NCBI GenBank assembly: GCA_015179025.1 | Contig: WHUX01000088.1 | Span: 124,001 to 188,000 of the forward strand | Source of the DNA: Terfezia claveryi | Lineage: Eukaryota; Ascomycota; Pezizomycetes; Pezizales; Pezizaceae | DNA: 64,000 nucleotides | Direction: 5' to 3' | In this document: one piece after another, positions 22,101 to 33,216 of the stretch | Layout: each line of letters opens with the position of its first letter | Numbering within the stretch: position 1 is the stretch's first letter | Program-made: the position numbers and the translations under genes | The notes under the pieces: model-generated | What the model was told of the DNA's origin: nothing | The model's input: only the letters and a program-made list of their open reading frames with translations | The model's database searches: none

Positions 22101-25100
22101 GCAGGAATGCCGTGGTGCTGCATAATCAGTTCCTTCTTTTTGTTACTACCAACTGTTGCAAAGATCTCCGCTCCTCTCAAACGCGCGAGTGCCAGGGCAG
22201 CTTGCCCCACTGCACCAGCAGCAGAATGGATAAGTACCGTTTCTCCAGGTTCCAGGCGTGCAACATCATACAGCGATGCATAAGCGGTACACCACGCCAT
22301 CGGTATAGCTGCCCCTTCTTCAAACAACATATCATCTGGGATAGGCTGTGTGACTGCTCCATGAGTGCAGAGGCGATTACTATATGCCCGTTTTGCCCAT
22401 GCACAAGCCCGATCTCCACTCTTCAGATGCGTCACGTTCTTGCCAACACGAATAACAATTCCACTCGCCTCATACCCTAACTCAGTGTCATCCCCCTCAA
22501 GCTCACCCATTGCGTTCATGATGTCTCTGGGGTTGACACCGATGGCACGCACCTCGAGTTCCACCCAATCATCAGGAAGTATGTTATTGGTGTCGCTGAA
22601 ATCCGGATCATCGACAAAATGGAGGGAGTCAAGCAATCCGGTCGTGCCAACCTCCAAGGCGAGTGGTGATCCCGAGATCTGGTTGAACGGCCATGGCTCT
22701 AATTCTTCCACCACATTTCCATCATGGTGCTGCTGCTGTTGCCCGATTTCTGCATTCAATGTGTCGTCTTCAACGTACCGGAGGATGAAAATTTTACCCT
22801 CACGCTCAGCTAATTCGACATCATTAGACATGAGTTGTGTTCCAGGTTGCTCGTGGTGTTGCATGAATGTTGTACCGAAAACCCGGATAATTGATTCTGC
22901 TGAGGCGGGAATGTGCTTTCTGACACGCAGAGCCCGTTGTGGGCACAGATCAAGGGTGGCAAACCTCAAACCAGGATTTTCTCTCCGAGCGACTCGAGCA
23001 CACCCAGTGATCCAAGCAGATTCCGGCAATGCACCATCCATTTGGCCTCCTTGCGAAATCCAAAGAATGCCCCCCGGATTTGCCCGGAGAATAGCTTGTA
23101 GTGACTCGAAATGATGTTGTTCCACGCTGGCATCGGAAGATGCACTTAGGAAAATGTAATACCCTCCGTCCTGCAACCCCAGGTCGAATACCAATGATTT
23201 AAGGCACCTCATTGGTATCAGATCGGGTGCAACTCTAGTCAAGCCCTCGAGAGGTTGTACCAATCCCGCAGCCAATTGTGACATTGATTGATCATAGACA
23301 ATTGTCGTTGTCAGGGTGGGACGTTCTGCAATATTTGTCCCCAGAGCGGTGGATACAATCACACTGGCTGTATGGTCAATTTCACTTGGATAGTCCCAAA
23401 GACACTGATCAAGGCCACTGAACCCAGTTTCCTGCAGCAAGGTCCTCCATTGTTCGTCAGTCAGAGTTGGACACCACTCCCTGCCATCGAGCTCACCTAG
23501 AAGAAAACTTTTGTCAGTAAAGGCTACTTGAGATTGCTACCCCAACGAGAAAAGACAAGAAAAATAAAGGATAGTTATCACTGGGAAACTTACCAAGCCA
23601 CCAACCCGGCAACGTTCCAAACACAGTCGAGAGCCTCAATGGCGCATTCGTAATCTCACTCAGTAAAAGTTTTCCACCTGGCTTCAGAAGCTTCTTGACA
23701 TTGGTAAGTGTCTGCCGCAAATTCCTCGTGGCATGAAGAACATTCGTGGCGATGATAACATCATACTGCTGGTACTCAAAGCCCTGTTCCTTAGGGTCAA
23801 CCTCAATATCTAGCGTCTTGAAAGTAAACAGATCCCCCCAAGCTCTCAAGTTATCCTTTGCCTTCTCAAAAAACCCACTGGAGATGTCTGTGAACGTGAA
23901 GTGTGAGAAGCACCTTGGCTTCTGGGTATTCCCACCTCCCAGAATCTCCATCATTGGCACGGTCGTTCCACCAGTTCCAGCACCAATCTCGAGAATACTA
24001 ATATCAGGACGCTTGAAGGCAAGTTTCTGAAGGTAACCTGACGCCTGGGAAGCCATCCTAGCTGACCCGAGACCGTCCCGGTAGGATCTGGACAACAGGT
24101 CGTCCTCAAGCATGATCTCAAGTGGCTGAACTTCCTTGCGGAGGATCCCCACGAGATTTCTACCAATCCGGGTGAGCATTTGTGCGTCGGTAGATTCGGA
24201 TCTAGATGCAATTAACTCGCAGAAAGCACTGCGTTCTTCGGCGGTAACTGAAAGCCAATCCTCCGATTGATGAGCTAGCTTCCTCTCCAATGCTAGTGCG
24301 GCCTTTCGTTGCATCCACTGGTACATTTTGCGTTGATGAGGTTCCATGTGTGCCTGCTCGTCGGGGCTGAGGTTTTCCAGTGCATTCTGGATGTAGTACA
24401 ACGCAACTCTTTCAAGTTCAGCAATGGCCTTGGACTCCTTGATATCTGATTCCTGTCCCCACAACTCTATTCCTTCCTCACGCCTGATCAAATCAACATC
24501 GAGATCCCACGATAATTTGGAGCAAACCTTATCATATTGCTCTGGGCCGTCCTCCTTGAGTTTCGAATACTGTTTCTCCGAGTCATTGCTGATAACCGCC
24601 CAACTGAAGTGGTTTACCTCAATGACAGGCTCGCCAAACACTTCTGCATCACAGCCCAGAGCTGGGTCAACCACCATGACTGAAATTTCTTGCTTTCCAA
24701 CAGCAACTGCATGTGCCCGGAACTGGTGTCCTGCAGTTTTGTTGATATTCCGATTCACATAAATCTCCTTGATACGCCTTGGCAATCCCAATTTCGGATC
24801 CGACAAGCAATCTAGTGTGGGGAAAATGAGCTGAAAAACCGCATCCAGTGTCGTGGTATGGATCAGGTGTGGGTATTCAAAATTCCCTGGCATACACTCT
24901 GCGGTTTCCGGCGTGAATAGAGTGGCAAGAGTCTCAGCCGAGCCGTATTTGACGCTTTGTATATTTCTGAACATTTCCCCAAAGTGGAGCCCCACGGTGT
25001 GCATAGTGTCATACAACTTTTTGACATCGGGAGAATAATTGCATGTTCCTTCTGCCAATTCAAACCTCTGCTTGTTCCTCATCTCTGCCGCTTTGACTTC

Positions 25101-28100
25101 TGCGGCATGACCACCAACCTCTGGGGTAGCTGCCTCCACTTCCACCGAGATCAATCCCCGACAGTGTTCGATCGCCATGCCTTTGTCCTGGTACGAAATA
25201 ACTCGAAACTCGTTCCATGTCCCATCCCCATTTGGCCTGAGCACAAAACTTGTTTCAATACCCTCAGCCGCATCTGGCATAACAAGAGCTTTGTGGAAGG
25301 ATAGGTCACGAAGCCGAAACCCCTTGACGTTGGTTTGTTTAGTAAGGTATGCCAATTGCTGGGCAGCCTCTATAGCCATGGCAATATAACCCGCACCAGG
25401 GAAAACAATGACACCCTGGACATTATGATGTTTGACCCAAGGGATCTCGGCGAGACGTAGTACATTACGCCACCTCGGTTCTAGCTCGGTGAAGTCTGGT
25501 ACGGGGTTACCGAGAAGCTCATGTCGAGGAAACCTCCGGAATCGATAGTTTTTGCTAAGCCGGGATTCATGCCAATGGCTGGCTGTGTGATTCCAGGGAT
25601 AGGAGGGTAGATCAGTCAGGACAATTCGTGGGAAATTTGATTCTGGAAAATTGACGGCATTGAAATTAACGGAATAACCATGAAGGAATAACGTAGCAGC
25701 CGTCTCCTGGAGTGCGCTAACAGCGTTCTTATTGCGAATCAACGTGGAAATATGTGTGATCTGTGGAGTTTTTTGCTTTCCAGAATTCCTTGCAGTTGGA
25801 AGTTTGTCCAGGATCTGACGGATAGGACCAGCAAGAGGCTTGTGGGGTCCAATTTCAACCAAAATATCTACAGAGTATTGCTTTTTCATGACCGGGTCCT
25901 CTTCTTGGACTAGGCACATCGCTTGCAATGCCTCTGAGAATCTCACCGGGGAAACCATGTGTTCAACCCAGTAGCCAGCTGCAAGCTCTGAGGGATGAGT
26001 GAGCTGTCCTGCTGTCACGGAGCTCCAGTATGTAGTCCCGGGGGCAAAGCTGCCTTTGGTCTCCATCGTTTCGAGTAAAAGTCCATATTCTTCTGAAGCT
26101 ACTGACATGTGGTGGGAATGATAGGCAGTTTCAACCTTCAGTTTGCGAGTGAAGACGCCTTTAGATTCTAGCATTGCCTGAAGTTCGTCAATAGAGGCTG
26201 CATCTCCGGAAACTGTAACTGAAGAAGGACTATTGATGCACCCGACAATGACCTTGCCTTTAGTAGGCTCGAGCGCTGGGAAATATGACTCCGTCTCATC
26301 TTGAGAGAGACCGACTGCCAGCATTGCTCCTCTCAGCTCTGGTGCTCTTTCTTTCCCTTTCAAGCTAGATATACCACGGAGGTACGAGATGGTCATGGCA
26401 GTTTCGAGTGTCACAGCACCGGCAGCGTATGCTGCTGCTATCTCGCCGCTAGAGTGACCTATTACAGCTCTCGGCTTCACGCCCCACGAGGAGAGGAGAT
26501 CGACAAGGGCTATTTGGATTGCGGTGGAGACAGGGTGGCTCAGGAGGTAGTCGTTCACTCGTGTGTTGTGTGCATCTTTTTCCAGTTCACCTGTTGAGAT
26601 ACGGGTTGTCAGCTTATGCATTTATAGGGGGTCTATTGAGCAGGCTTGAGTAGATTCCAAGACAATGCTCAAGCCTACAAAATTTAACAAGTACTGTAGC
26701 CCTTCCGCCGCCTGGGAAACGGCCGTGCAACCAAACTACAAAAAACGTACGGGGAGTGAACGTACCTATCAGATCCCACTCTGCATCGAGGCTCTTCAAA
26801 TGTCTCTCTGCCATCTGTAATGAACGCCTAAAAACAGGACATGTATCAATCAACTCCCTACCCATAGCATGCCAATTCGCCCCCTGCCCAGTGAACACAA
26901 ACGCCACACGCGGAGGCTGAGAAGATCGAACGATTTGATTGTGTCGGTGTTCTTGCAGAGCTTGTATCAATTCCGGAACTGAGGATGCAACGACTGCTGC
27001 CTTCCATGGCAGCCTCGAGCGGTGCTCGGCCAGCGTATGTGCCAAATCAGAAAGGCTTGGGGGAACCGGGGATTCTTTAAGGTACTTTGCTAGCTGTTGC
27101 ATTGCTGAGATAGTTCCGTCAGGATAGTGACTGCTGAAAACAAATATTTTGGCCGTAGGAAAGTCGTTGGTGCCGCCCACGGCCACAGAGTCAGACTCTG
27201 CACGTGTCCATCGGCCGGCACTCTTTATGGCCGGGCCTCTGATATGGTGTGTGAGAATGTATTGCTGTGCATTTTCAACTATGGTATGTGCGTTCGTGCC
27301 ACCAAATCCGAAACTATTGACTGAAATGCGGCGCGCTTCCCCATCAGGCCACGGGATTGACTTCGTACCATTTAGAACCTACGTTGTGAGATACTAGTTA
27401 GCTACCTTCCATAAATATTCACGATAAACACGGTGAATAGGTATCATCCTTACCCTAAGCTTCCACTCCTCCATCTTAATCCTCGGATTCGCCTTCACAA
27501 AATTCATATTCGGCACAATCTCTCCCTTCTCTACCATCAACACCGCCTTCACTATCCCAGCCAACCCACTCGCCCCTTCCAAATGACCCAGATTTGTCTT
27601 CACACTACCCAACCACAACCTCCTATCTCCCTGCCTCCCCTTACCAAAAACTGCCGCCAACGCACCCGCTTCAATTGGATCTCCTGCCGGTGTCCCCGTG
27701 CCATGCCCTTCTACAAATATAGTCTCTAATGGGTCGAGACCAGCGCGCTTGTAAGTCTGACGGATTAGGCATTCTTGTGCGATCTGGCTGGGCATAGTGA
27801 TGCCGGCGGTCCGCCCATCGGAGTTTACGCCTGTGCCACGGATGATAGCGCGTATGGGGTCGCCGTCGTTGAGGGCAGAGAACAGGGGCTTGATGATTAG
27901 TGTTGCTACGCCCTCGCCTCGGGCGTAACCGCTTGCTCGGGAGTCATAAGAGTAGCATTTTCCGTCTGGTGAGTGAAACCTATATATACGTCTAACGTCA
28001 GCGGACGAAATCTCTTGCATATATAATTCTCATCAAGGTCTGGTGCCCGGGTCAGACACTTACTTCAATGGACCCGCCTTGATCGCGGGGTCAGGCCCCA

Positions 28101-29176
28101 GCATCAAATTAACCCCACCGACAATTGCCATCTCTGACTCCCCACTCCTCAGGCTCTCACACGCGAGATGCAACGACACTAATCCAATCGAGCAAGCTGT
28201 GTCAACAGTTATACTCGGGCCCTTGAGGTCAAAGAAATAGGATATGCGGTTTGCGAGGCAGGATGGAGCGGTGCCGGTGGAATAGTATCGCGGGAGATTG
28301 TCCATATCTCTTTCGAGGATCTCCCCATAGTCCCGGTTGAAGGTTCCGGTGTAGACACCGGTTTGGCTGCCAATGAGGGTTTCCATGGGAATGCCGGCTG
28401 TATGAAATTGGAATCATTGTCAGTGGCTGATCGTTCCGATTATCTGCGCTATGATGTTTGTTTATCATGTGCACGGGATTGGGAGCTGGACGTACCATTC
28501 TCAAGAGCTTCATAGACACTTTCGAGCTGTAGCCTATGTTGAGGGTCAATCGCCTTAAGATTCACAGTCAGCAGCTTTACTTCTATCACCAATCTAGTAG
28601 TTTTCATCATCTGTCAGCTTACCTTTGCTTCCTCCTCATTGATATTAAAGAAATTCGAATCGAAATGCGAAAGATCCTGTTTCAAGAAATATCCGCCTTT
28701 GACATTCATCTATACCCCGACGCCACATCCAACTCCACATATTAGCTTATCATGCATACCCGGGTAACACTGGCATATGCCCGCGCATCAGAACCATAAA
28801 AATTAAAATGACAAGAGTAAAATATCGAGCTTACCGAACCAAATCTTCCTGTATGCGGGTGATGAAATGCATCTTTATTAAACCTCTCTGCCGGCCACTC
28901 TGACCATGCATCTCTAGCATTCGAGAGCATTTCCCAGAGCTCGGATGGGCTGGTGGCATCTCCTGGGAAACGGCAACTCAGACCAATAATTGCTACTGGT
29001 GAGAGAGCATTTCCCACGAGATTCACGGGGATTGATTCCGAGCTGGGGGCGTTTGTTGAGGATCCGGGGGTGGAGCATTGTGAACCGGAGGATTTGGGGG
29101 TGAGACAGTTTGAACTGGGGGTTTTGGGGTTGTGAGAGTTTTGACAGGAGTATTTGGAGGTGGACATGGTGGGCAT
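19133..29176 (-). CDS. Highly reducing polyketide synthase with terminal reductase (KS-AT-DH-MT-ER-KR-ACP-R)
   Basis: Nine exons: 29176-28835, 28709-28623, 28553-28496, 28397-28064, 27979-27454, 27378-26766, 26590-23594, 23496-21653, 21601-19133. They total 9,270 nt and 3,089 residues, with all phases closing. KS from about residue 59: Cys231 in VDTACSIG, His366 in EGHGTGT, His406 in KTNLGH. AT: GQG at about 613-615, Ser700 in GHSSG. DH: His1042 in [10 protein letters not shown], Asp1236 in LDAVFQ. C-methyltransferase: EIGAGTGG at about 1521-1528. [11 protein letters not shown] at about 2076-2084. KR: GGLGGIG at 2290-2296, Ser2418/2419 and Tyr2432 in SNYAAG. ACP: Ser2607 in YGVDSL. Reductase: GSTGFLG at 2717-2723, Tyr2875 and Lys2879 in GYPESK. 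All catalytic residues looked for are present, so the enzyme appears functional. It should make a C-methylated, fully or variably reduced chain and release it reductively as an aldehyde or alcohol. No transcription factor, transporter or P450 lies in the window beside it. Confidence 0.95.
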
Positions 29177-29740
29177 GAGGTATGCTGTAGGTTGTGATGG
29201 AAGATGAGATATTGACTCTGGAGGTTAATATTCTCGAGGTATTTTCCGGCAACAGGTAACGCTGCAATAACTGCTACCCCAGCACCTATATTTTTGTGGT
29301 CTGGGTGCTATATTCGAGCTGCTACGTGCGATGATCGATGGCGGTAAGTACAGCTTATAAGGTGATATATGTACATATATATTACAGTATATCCCAATTC
29401 TGACATCTGATACACCGTAAAGATGTGCATCCATGGCTCATTGCCGTTCTGCACAATAGAATGTACCAACAACCGGGCCTACAGCAATCAACCCTGCTCG
29501 AAAGACACTAAATCGTACTTGCTATCCTATCCTAACGTCCGTTTCCGGGAGGTTTCAGTTCAAGATATCCGGTAAAACTCCTACCCGCAGACTAAGTCTT
29601 ACCGGTTATCAATTTGCCCATATGTAGTCAAGTTGGGATGAACAATGCCCCGACGGGGCGGACTGTTCGATGGGACACGCATACAAAATGCTGCAAAGAT
29701 AGGCTCAGTTGAACAAATTCCATCGAATCTTCTACTGCCC
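29177..29740 (-). promoter_or_regulatory. Upstream region of the PKS gene
   Basis: This is non-coding sequence upstream of the PKS ATG at 29176. Read on the minus strand there is a TATA-like TTATAAG at about 29352-29358 and an AT-rich gtacatatatat stretch at about 29371-29382. A short GC palindrome gccccgacggggc lies at 29646-29658. I see no specific regulator site I can name. Confidence 0.3.
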
Positions 29741-29752
29741 ATGCGGGATTCC

Positions 29753-29780
29753 GGTATACCCTAGTCTGGTTGGTATACCC
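29753..29780 (+). mobile_element. 10-bp micro-insertion with perfect 9-bp duplication
   Basis: TAGTCTGGTT at 29762-29771 lies between two identical GGTATACCC copies (29753-29761 and 29772-29780). The inserted bases are the constant end of the TAGTCTGGTTGGCAC family. Confidence 0.6.
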
Positions 29781-29907
29781 CCTGCCAAGCTCTGGGGTCC
29801 ATGGTTGCAACGATCGCAAATTGAGTACCCGAGAAAATGTCATGGCTCCTCTCCTAATCGAGCTATTTGTGGGGCTGGCTGCTAATTTACGATGGCGTCC
29901 AAACTCC

Positions 29908-29935
29908 CGTAGGCTGATCGAGACTACGTAGGCTT
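29908..29935 (-). mobile_element. 10-bp micro-insertion, opposite orientation
   Basis: ATCGAGACTA at 29917-29926 lies between CGTAGGCTG and CGTAGGCTT (8 of 9). The AGACTA end is the reverse complement of the family's TAGTCT end. Confidence 0.5.
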
Positions 29936-30006
29936 GGTCCTGCTCTAGTCTACATAGTTGGTCCTCTACCTAGCTCTCCATAGTCCGATAGGCTCTCGAG
30001 TACTAC

Positions 30007-30052
30007 CTATAGTACCTCTTACGAGGGTCTGGGCACGAGACTACTATAGTAT
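30007..30052 (-). mobile_element. 28-bp micro-insertion, opposite orientation
   Basis: The element occupies 30016-30043, begins CTCTTACGAGGG and ends GGCACGAGACTA. It is flanked by CTATAGTAC and CTATAGTAT (8 of 9). The CTCTnCGAGGG end also occurs in the copies at 56245 and 61004. Confidence 0.55.
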
Positions 30053-30170
30053 TTATGTTCATGAGTAGAATCGATTTCAGGACAGCAGAGTACCAGTTCC
30101 ATGCAAAATTGAAATTATTCCATATTTTAACCTCCCAATTGTCGAAGAGCGTGAAAACTCTGGCTTCCAG

Positions 30171-30560
30171 ATACTACCCGGGAAAACTGGTGAATGAGAC
30201 TCCTTGTCTGTCTCTTTGCTCTTTCCCTTTTGTGGTTGGAGCGTTACGAACAACGGTCCTTGTCAGTTTAAAGATAAATACATCTGACAGGGACCGTTAT
30301 ACCTCCTATTTTATCACCCTTACTGCGTAAGCTCGACCTATGTCTTCGAACTGACAAGGATCGTTATACACCAGTGGATGTGGTACTACCCGGGAAAACT
30401 GGTGAATGAGGAGACCCCTTGTGCTCTTTCCTTTTTGTGGTAGGAGCGTTACTAGTTGTGGGCAGATTAATGTCCTTGACTCGAATTTTGACTTATTCTA
30501 GAGTTATGATTCAGATACAGACAAGGAGTCTTATGCACCAGTTTTCCCGGGTAACTGAAT
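30171..30560. repeat. Foldback (nested direct and inverted repeat) structure
   Basis: The motif tacccgggaaaactggtg occurs directly at about 30174-30191 and 30388-30405 and inverted (caccagttttcccgggta) at about 30537-30554. An inner hairpin pairs aacggtccttgtcag (about 30251-30265) with ctgacagggaccgtt (about 30285-30299). A third relative, ctgacaaggatcgtt, lies at about 30352-30366. The two direct copies also share the following ~60 bp (ctctttccc, ttttgtggt, ggagcgttac). There is no coding capacity. Confidence 0.6.
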
Positions 30561-30795
30561 CCGTTGATCCTTGTTGCCAACCACTACCGTTGATCTACTT
30601 AGTAGCAGGCCCATTCGGAGCTCAGCCGGAGCCAATAGCAGCGTAACCATAATCGGAAAGCCTGTGGCGCTATAGTACATAGAACTGGGATTGATTTGCA
30701 CAGACTTTGGCCCGAAGGCAGCATCCGGATGATTAATTTGGCTGGTCTCTAGTCCCAGATTACGTGATATGCAACATCTGCTAGGTATTTTAGTA

Positions 30796-30828
30796 ATAAA
30801 TTGCTAGTCTGGTTGGCACATAAATTGC
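30796..30828 (+). mobile_element. 15-bp micro-insertion with perfect 9-bp duplication
   Basis: TAGTCTGGTTGGCAC at 30805-30819 lies exactly between ATAAATTGC (30796-30804) and ATAAATTGC (30820-30828). Confidence 0.65.
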
Positions 30829-31026
30829 GAAAACCTGCATCCTCCCTAAACGTCATCGGCTAGAACGTACCAAATAAGATGGATAAGACACCTATCGCAA
30901 GATCAGGGTAAGCTATTACAAGTATTCTCACTTGACTCGAGAACTGGATACAAATACTCCATACGGAATATATCCACATAAAATTGCATAAGCCAACATA
31001 GCCAGAAGAGCAGAAACTTACCTAGC

Positions 31027-31324
31027 ATTGGAAAATAACACCCACCCTTTGAAAATAACACCCGTCTCACAACACAGACCGCATTTCATGTGCATATGTA
31101 CGGAGTATGTGAAGAAATCAACACCAACCTCGATTGATGTAGTCGGCAATGGATTGAATGCGGTGTATGAAGTATTCCAGAAGAATCACTAGGGATTATG
31201 TTTTAGATGATGAGCTGGATCTGCATGTACTAATCTAATGTCGTTAGATTTCCTTTGTCACGAGCTAAATACCTTTTTAGAGTGAGACGGGGTTATTTTC
31301 ATAGGGTGAGTGTTATTTTCCAAT
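31027..31324. mobile_element. 298-bp MITE with ~43-bp terminal inverted repeats
   Basis: The left terminus (31027-31070) begins ATTGGAAAATAACACCCAC and ends CCCGTCTCAC. The right terminus (31282-31324) is its reverse complement with a few mismatches (GTGAGACGGGG...TTATTTTCCAAT). The left arm contains an internal near-duplication of GAAAATAACACCC. The ~210-bp interior has no open frame worth naming. The flanks give no convincing target duplication, so the superfamily is unassigned. Confidence 0.75.
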
Positions 31325-31505
31325 TACCGGTACTTCGGTACCGGATTCGAATTTAGTGCATGTGCGAAGTAACATAGGCTTGAATTCATATGTATTTGTC
31401 TTGGCACCGACTCTTCCGTTAGACTGTATGTAGTATGGGCTTCGATGGTAGTACGTGACATTGGAGATTAATGTGCTTTGTGATGTCGAATGGCGAAATA
31501 TATCT

Positions 31506-31895
31506 CTATTTTTTAGAAATAAGATTTCTATCTAATCTGAAACGCCTAGTTATAGGGATTACCACCCCCCCTACATAATAAGCGGCGCAGATCCTATCCC
31601 CGGTGAGCAATAGAGCCATGGGTTCGATGCATGAATAAATACCCTTCCGCCACTCACTATTTGTACAACCTTGGAACCAAGACTGTACTACATGTACTCG
31701 TATGCGGTACATTATGGGACTGGACGTATTTTTGGTCTGACCATTGCCATTCCTCGTCCCCACATGTGTAGGGGCCGAAAACGTTATCGTATTGAGGACA
31801 GCAGATGTAGTGCCAAACTGCGGAATAGGTTCTTCTTGCCATATTGAGTTAGATAGTATGTTTCCTACATCATTATATATGACATCCGTGCACAT
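31506..31895 (-). other. Unassigned 129-codon open frame
   Basis: An uninterrupted minus-strand frame starts at a GTG-type codon region (MCTDVIYNDVGNILSNSI) and ends near ITRRFRLDRN. I recognise no domain, splice signals or neighbours that support expression. It may be chance or a relic. Confidence 0.15.
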
Positions 31896-32116
31896 ATAAG
31901 CAACTCTATCCTATTTGATAATATGTTCATAATTCTACAAAAATTCAAGTCTACAACAAATATTTAGTTATAATCCTACAAAAGAGGCAGTCTTAAATAT
32001 TTTCATCACCCAGTGTAATCATAATCAGATGGCTGGGTCCTCTGGTAGCTGTTCAGGCGGACCTTGTTCTTGGTAAAACTTTTTGATTTGTTAGCTTCCT
32101 TCTAACATTAATGTGG

Positions 32117-32147
32117 CCTGTGGCCTGCAACCAGACTACCTGTGACC
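32117..32147 (-). mobile_element. 13-bp micro-insertion, opposite orientation
   Basis: TGCAACCAGACTA at 32126-32138 lies between CCTGTGGCC and CCTGTGACC (8 of 9, one transition). Confidence 0.55.
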
Positions 32148-32423
32148 TAGTGTTTCCAGTCTGCATCTGGGTGGGTGCCTCCTCCAGTGAGGCCAAATCC
32201 GGGTCCGAATGCTGATCTGGTTCGAGAGGTCGCTTTGAGGGCTGTGGTCTGTTTCGTCGCTGGTTAGGTGACGAAGCCCCATGGTGGCTCCCTTCACCGG
32301 GGCATTGCTCTGTTGCTTAGCGCTGTTGTCTTTGTCCCATGCATCTCCGCCCCCGTGAGCTTCTTCTTTTAGTAATTCACTTCCGGGGCCGGTCCTGTCT
32401 CCGGATCCTCCCCCGCCCTAGAT

Positions 32424-32456
32424 CTACGTAGATAGTCTGGTTGGCACCTACGTAGA
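32424..32456 (+). mobile_element. 15-bp micro-insertion with perfect 9-bp duplication
   Basis: TAGTCTGGTTGGCAC at 32433-32447 lies between two identical CTACGTAGA copies (32424-32432 and 32448-32456). The uninterrupted version of the surrounding sequence, with a single tctacgta, is found inverted at about 34530-34545, giving an approximate empty-site comparison. Confidence 0.65.
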
Positions 32457-32494
32457 AGACCATATACCCTCCAGAAAGAGAAAAGGGAAATCAA

Positions 32495-33215
32495 TCCGGG
32501 AGGAATCCGAAAGCTATCCAAAGAAACCTGTTTGTACTTATCACATATTTTAGATCTAAATAAAATCAATAGACCGGGAGTTGCCACACCATATACATCA
32601 CGGCACTTCCATTCAGGCAGAAAGCACAATTGCGATCCCCTGTAGCTCAGCTGCGGACGCCTCCGCATGACCTCTCCGTGCTACGGTCTGTCACGAGAAA
32701 CACGTCACTATCTCCTAAAAGGCTTAGGGTACCAGACTACTCTGTTAAATCAACTCTCAGACCACCGCCTTGTTCCGCCAGGTATGTATTCGCCATTTAT
32801 ATCAGGTCACTAGTAGAACATCTATTAGTGAGCTGATCTACGATATGTTCACTTCAATTGGTGCTTTTGGAGTTCAACGCAAGCAATTGGGGGTCATATA
32901 TGGAGATGGTGCAAAAGGTTAAGTGGAGCCTCAGTTGAGTACTGGCTGTTTATCTACATGAAACCAGTGGGGGAGATCAATCACTTGTGGATGGGCAGGA
33001 GGCTCTTCCGCACCATACGATATGGCTGGGACCGTGACAAGATAAGACCACAGCACGAACTGGATCAACAGCTTCATCCTAGACCTCGTCTGGTCATGTG
33101 GGAGGTTTATATGTGGGCTATAGGGGTACGCAATTGCGGCGGTAGCAGGGTGCCGTTTCAGCGGGTGCGGGATGTGTACCGGTGTGTTGAACCGGCAAAC
33201 CAAAATTTATTGCGC
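32495..33215. other. Sequence splitting the left arm of the inverted-repeat element
   Basis: This ~720-bp stretch lies between two blocks that are contiguous in the right arm at 34.4-34.55 kb. A minus-strand frame at 33203-32931 contains a signal-peptide-like start (MKLLIQFVLWSYLVTVPAIS, about 33075), giving a 48-residue product. With no homology or splice support I do not call it a gene. Confidence 0.3.
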
Positions 33216-33216
33216 T

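Noticed and set aside
19133..29176. Numerous plus-strand frames of 60-250 codons opposite the PKS
   Set aside because: They are antisense shadows of a long GC-balanced coding sequence. None has its own domain or splice signals.
29936..29975. TAGTCTACATAG between two ttggtcct copies
   Set aside because: The repeat is only 8 bp and its spacing requires extra unexplained bases, so it is ambiguous compared with the clean cases.
32637..32690. tRNA-like text (tgtagctcagctgcgga)
   Set aside because: The B-box/T-arm GTTCGA and a matching acceptor strand are absent.
32931..33203. Possible small secreted protein (signal-peptide-like MKLLIQFVLWSYLV)
   Set aside because: Only 48 residues from that methionine, the mature part is short and cysteine-free, and it lies inside what appears to be inserted repeat DNA.
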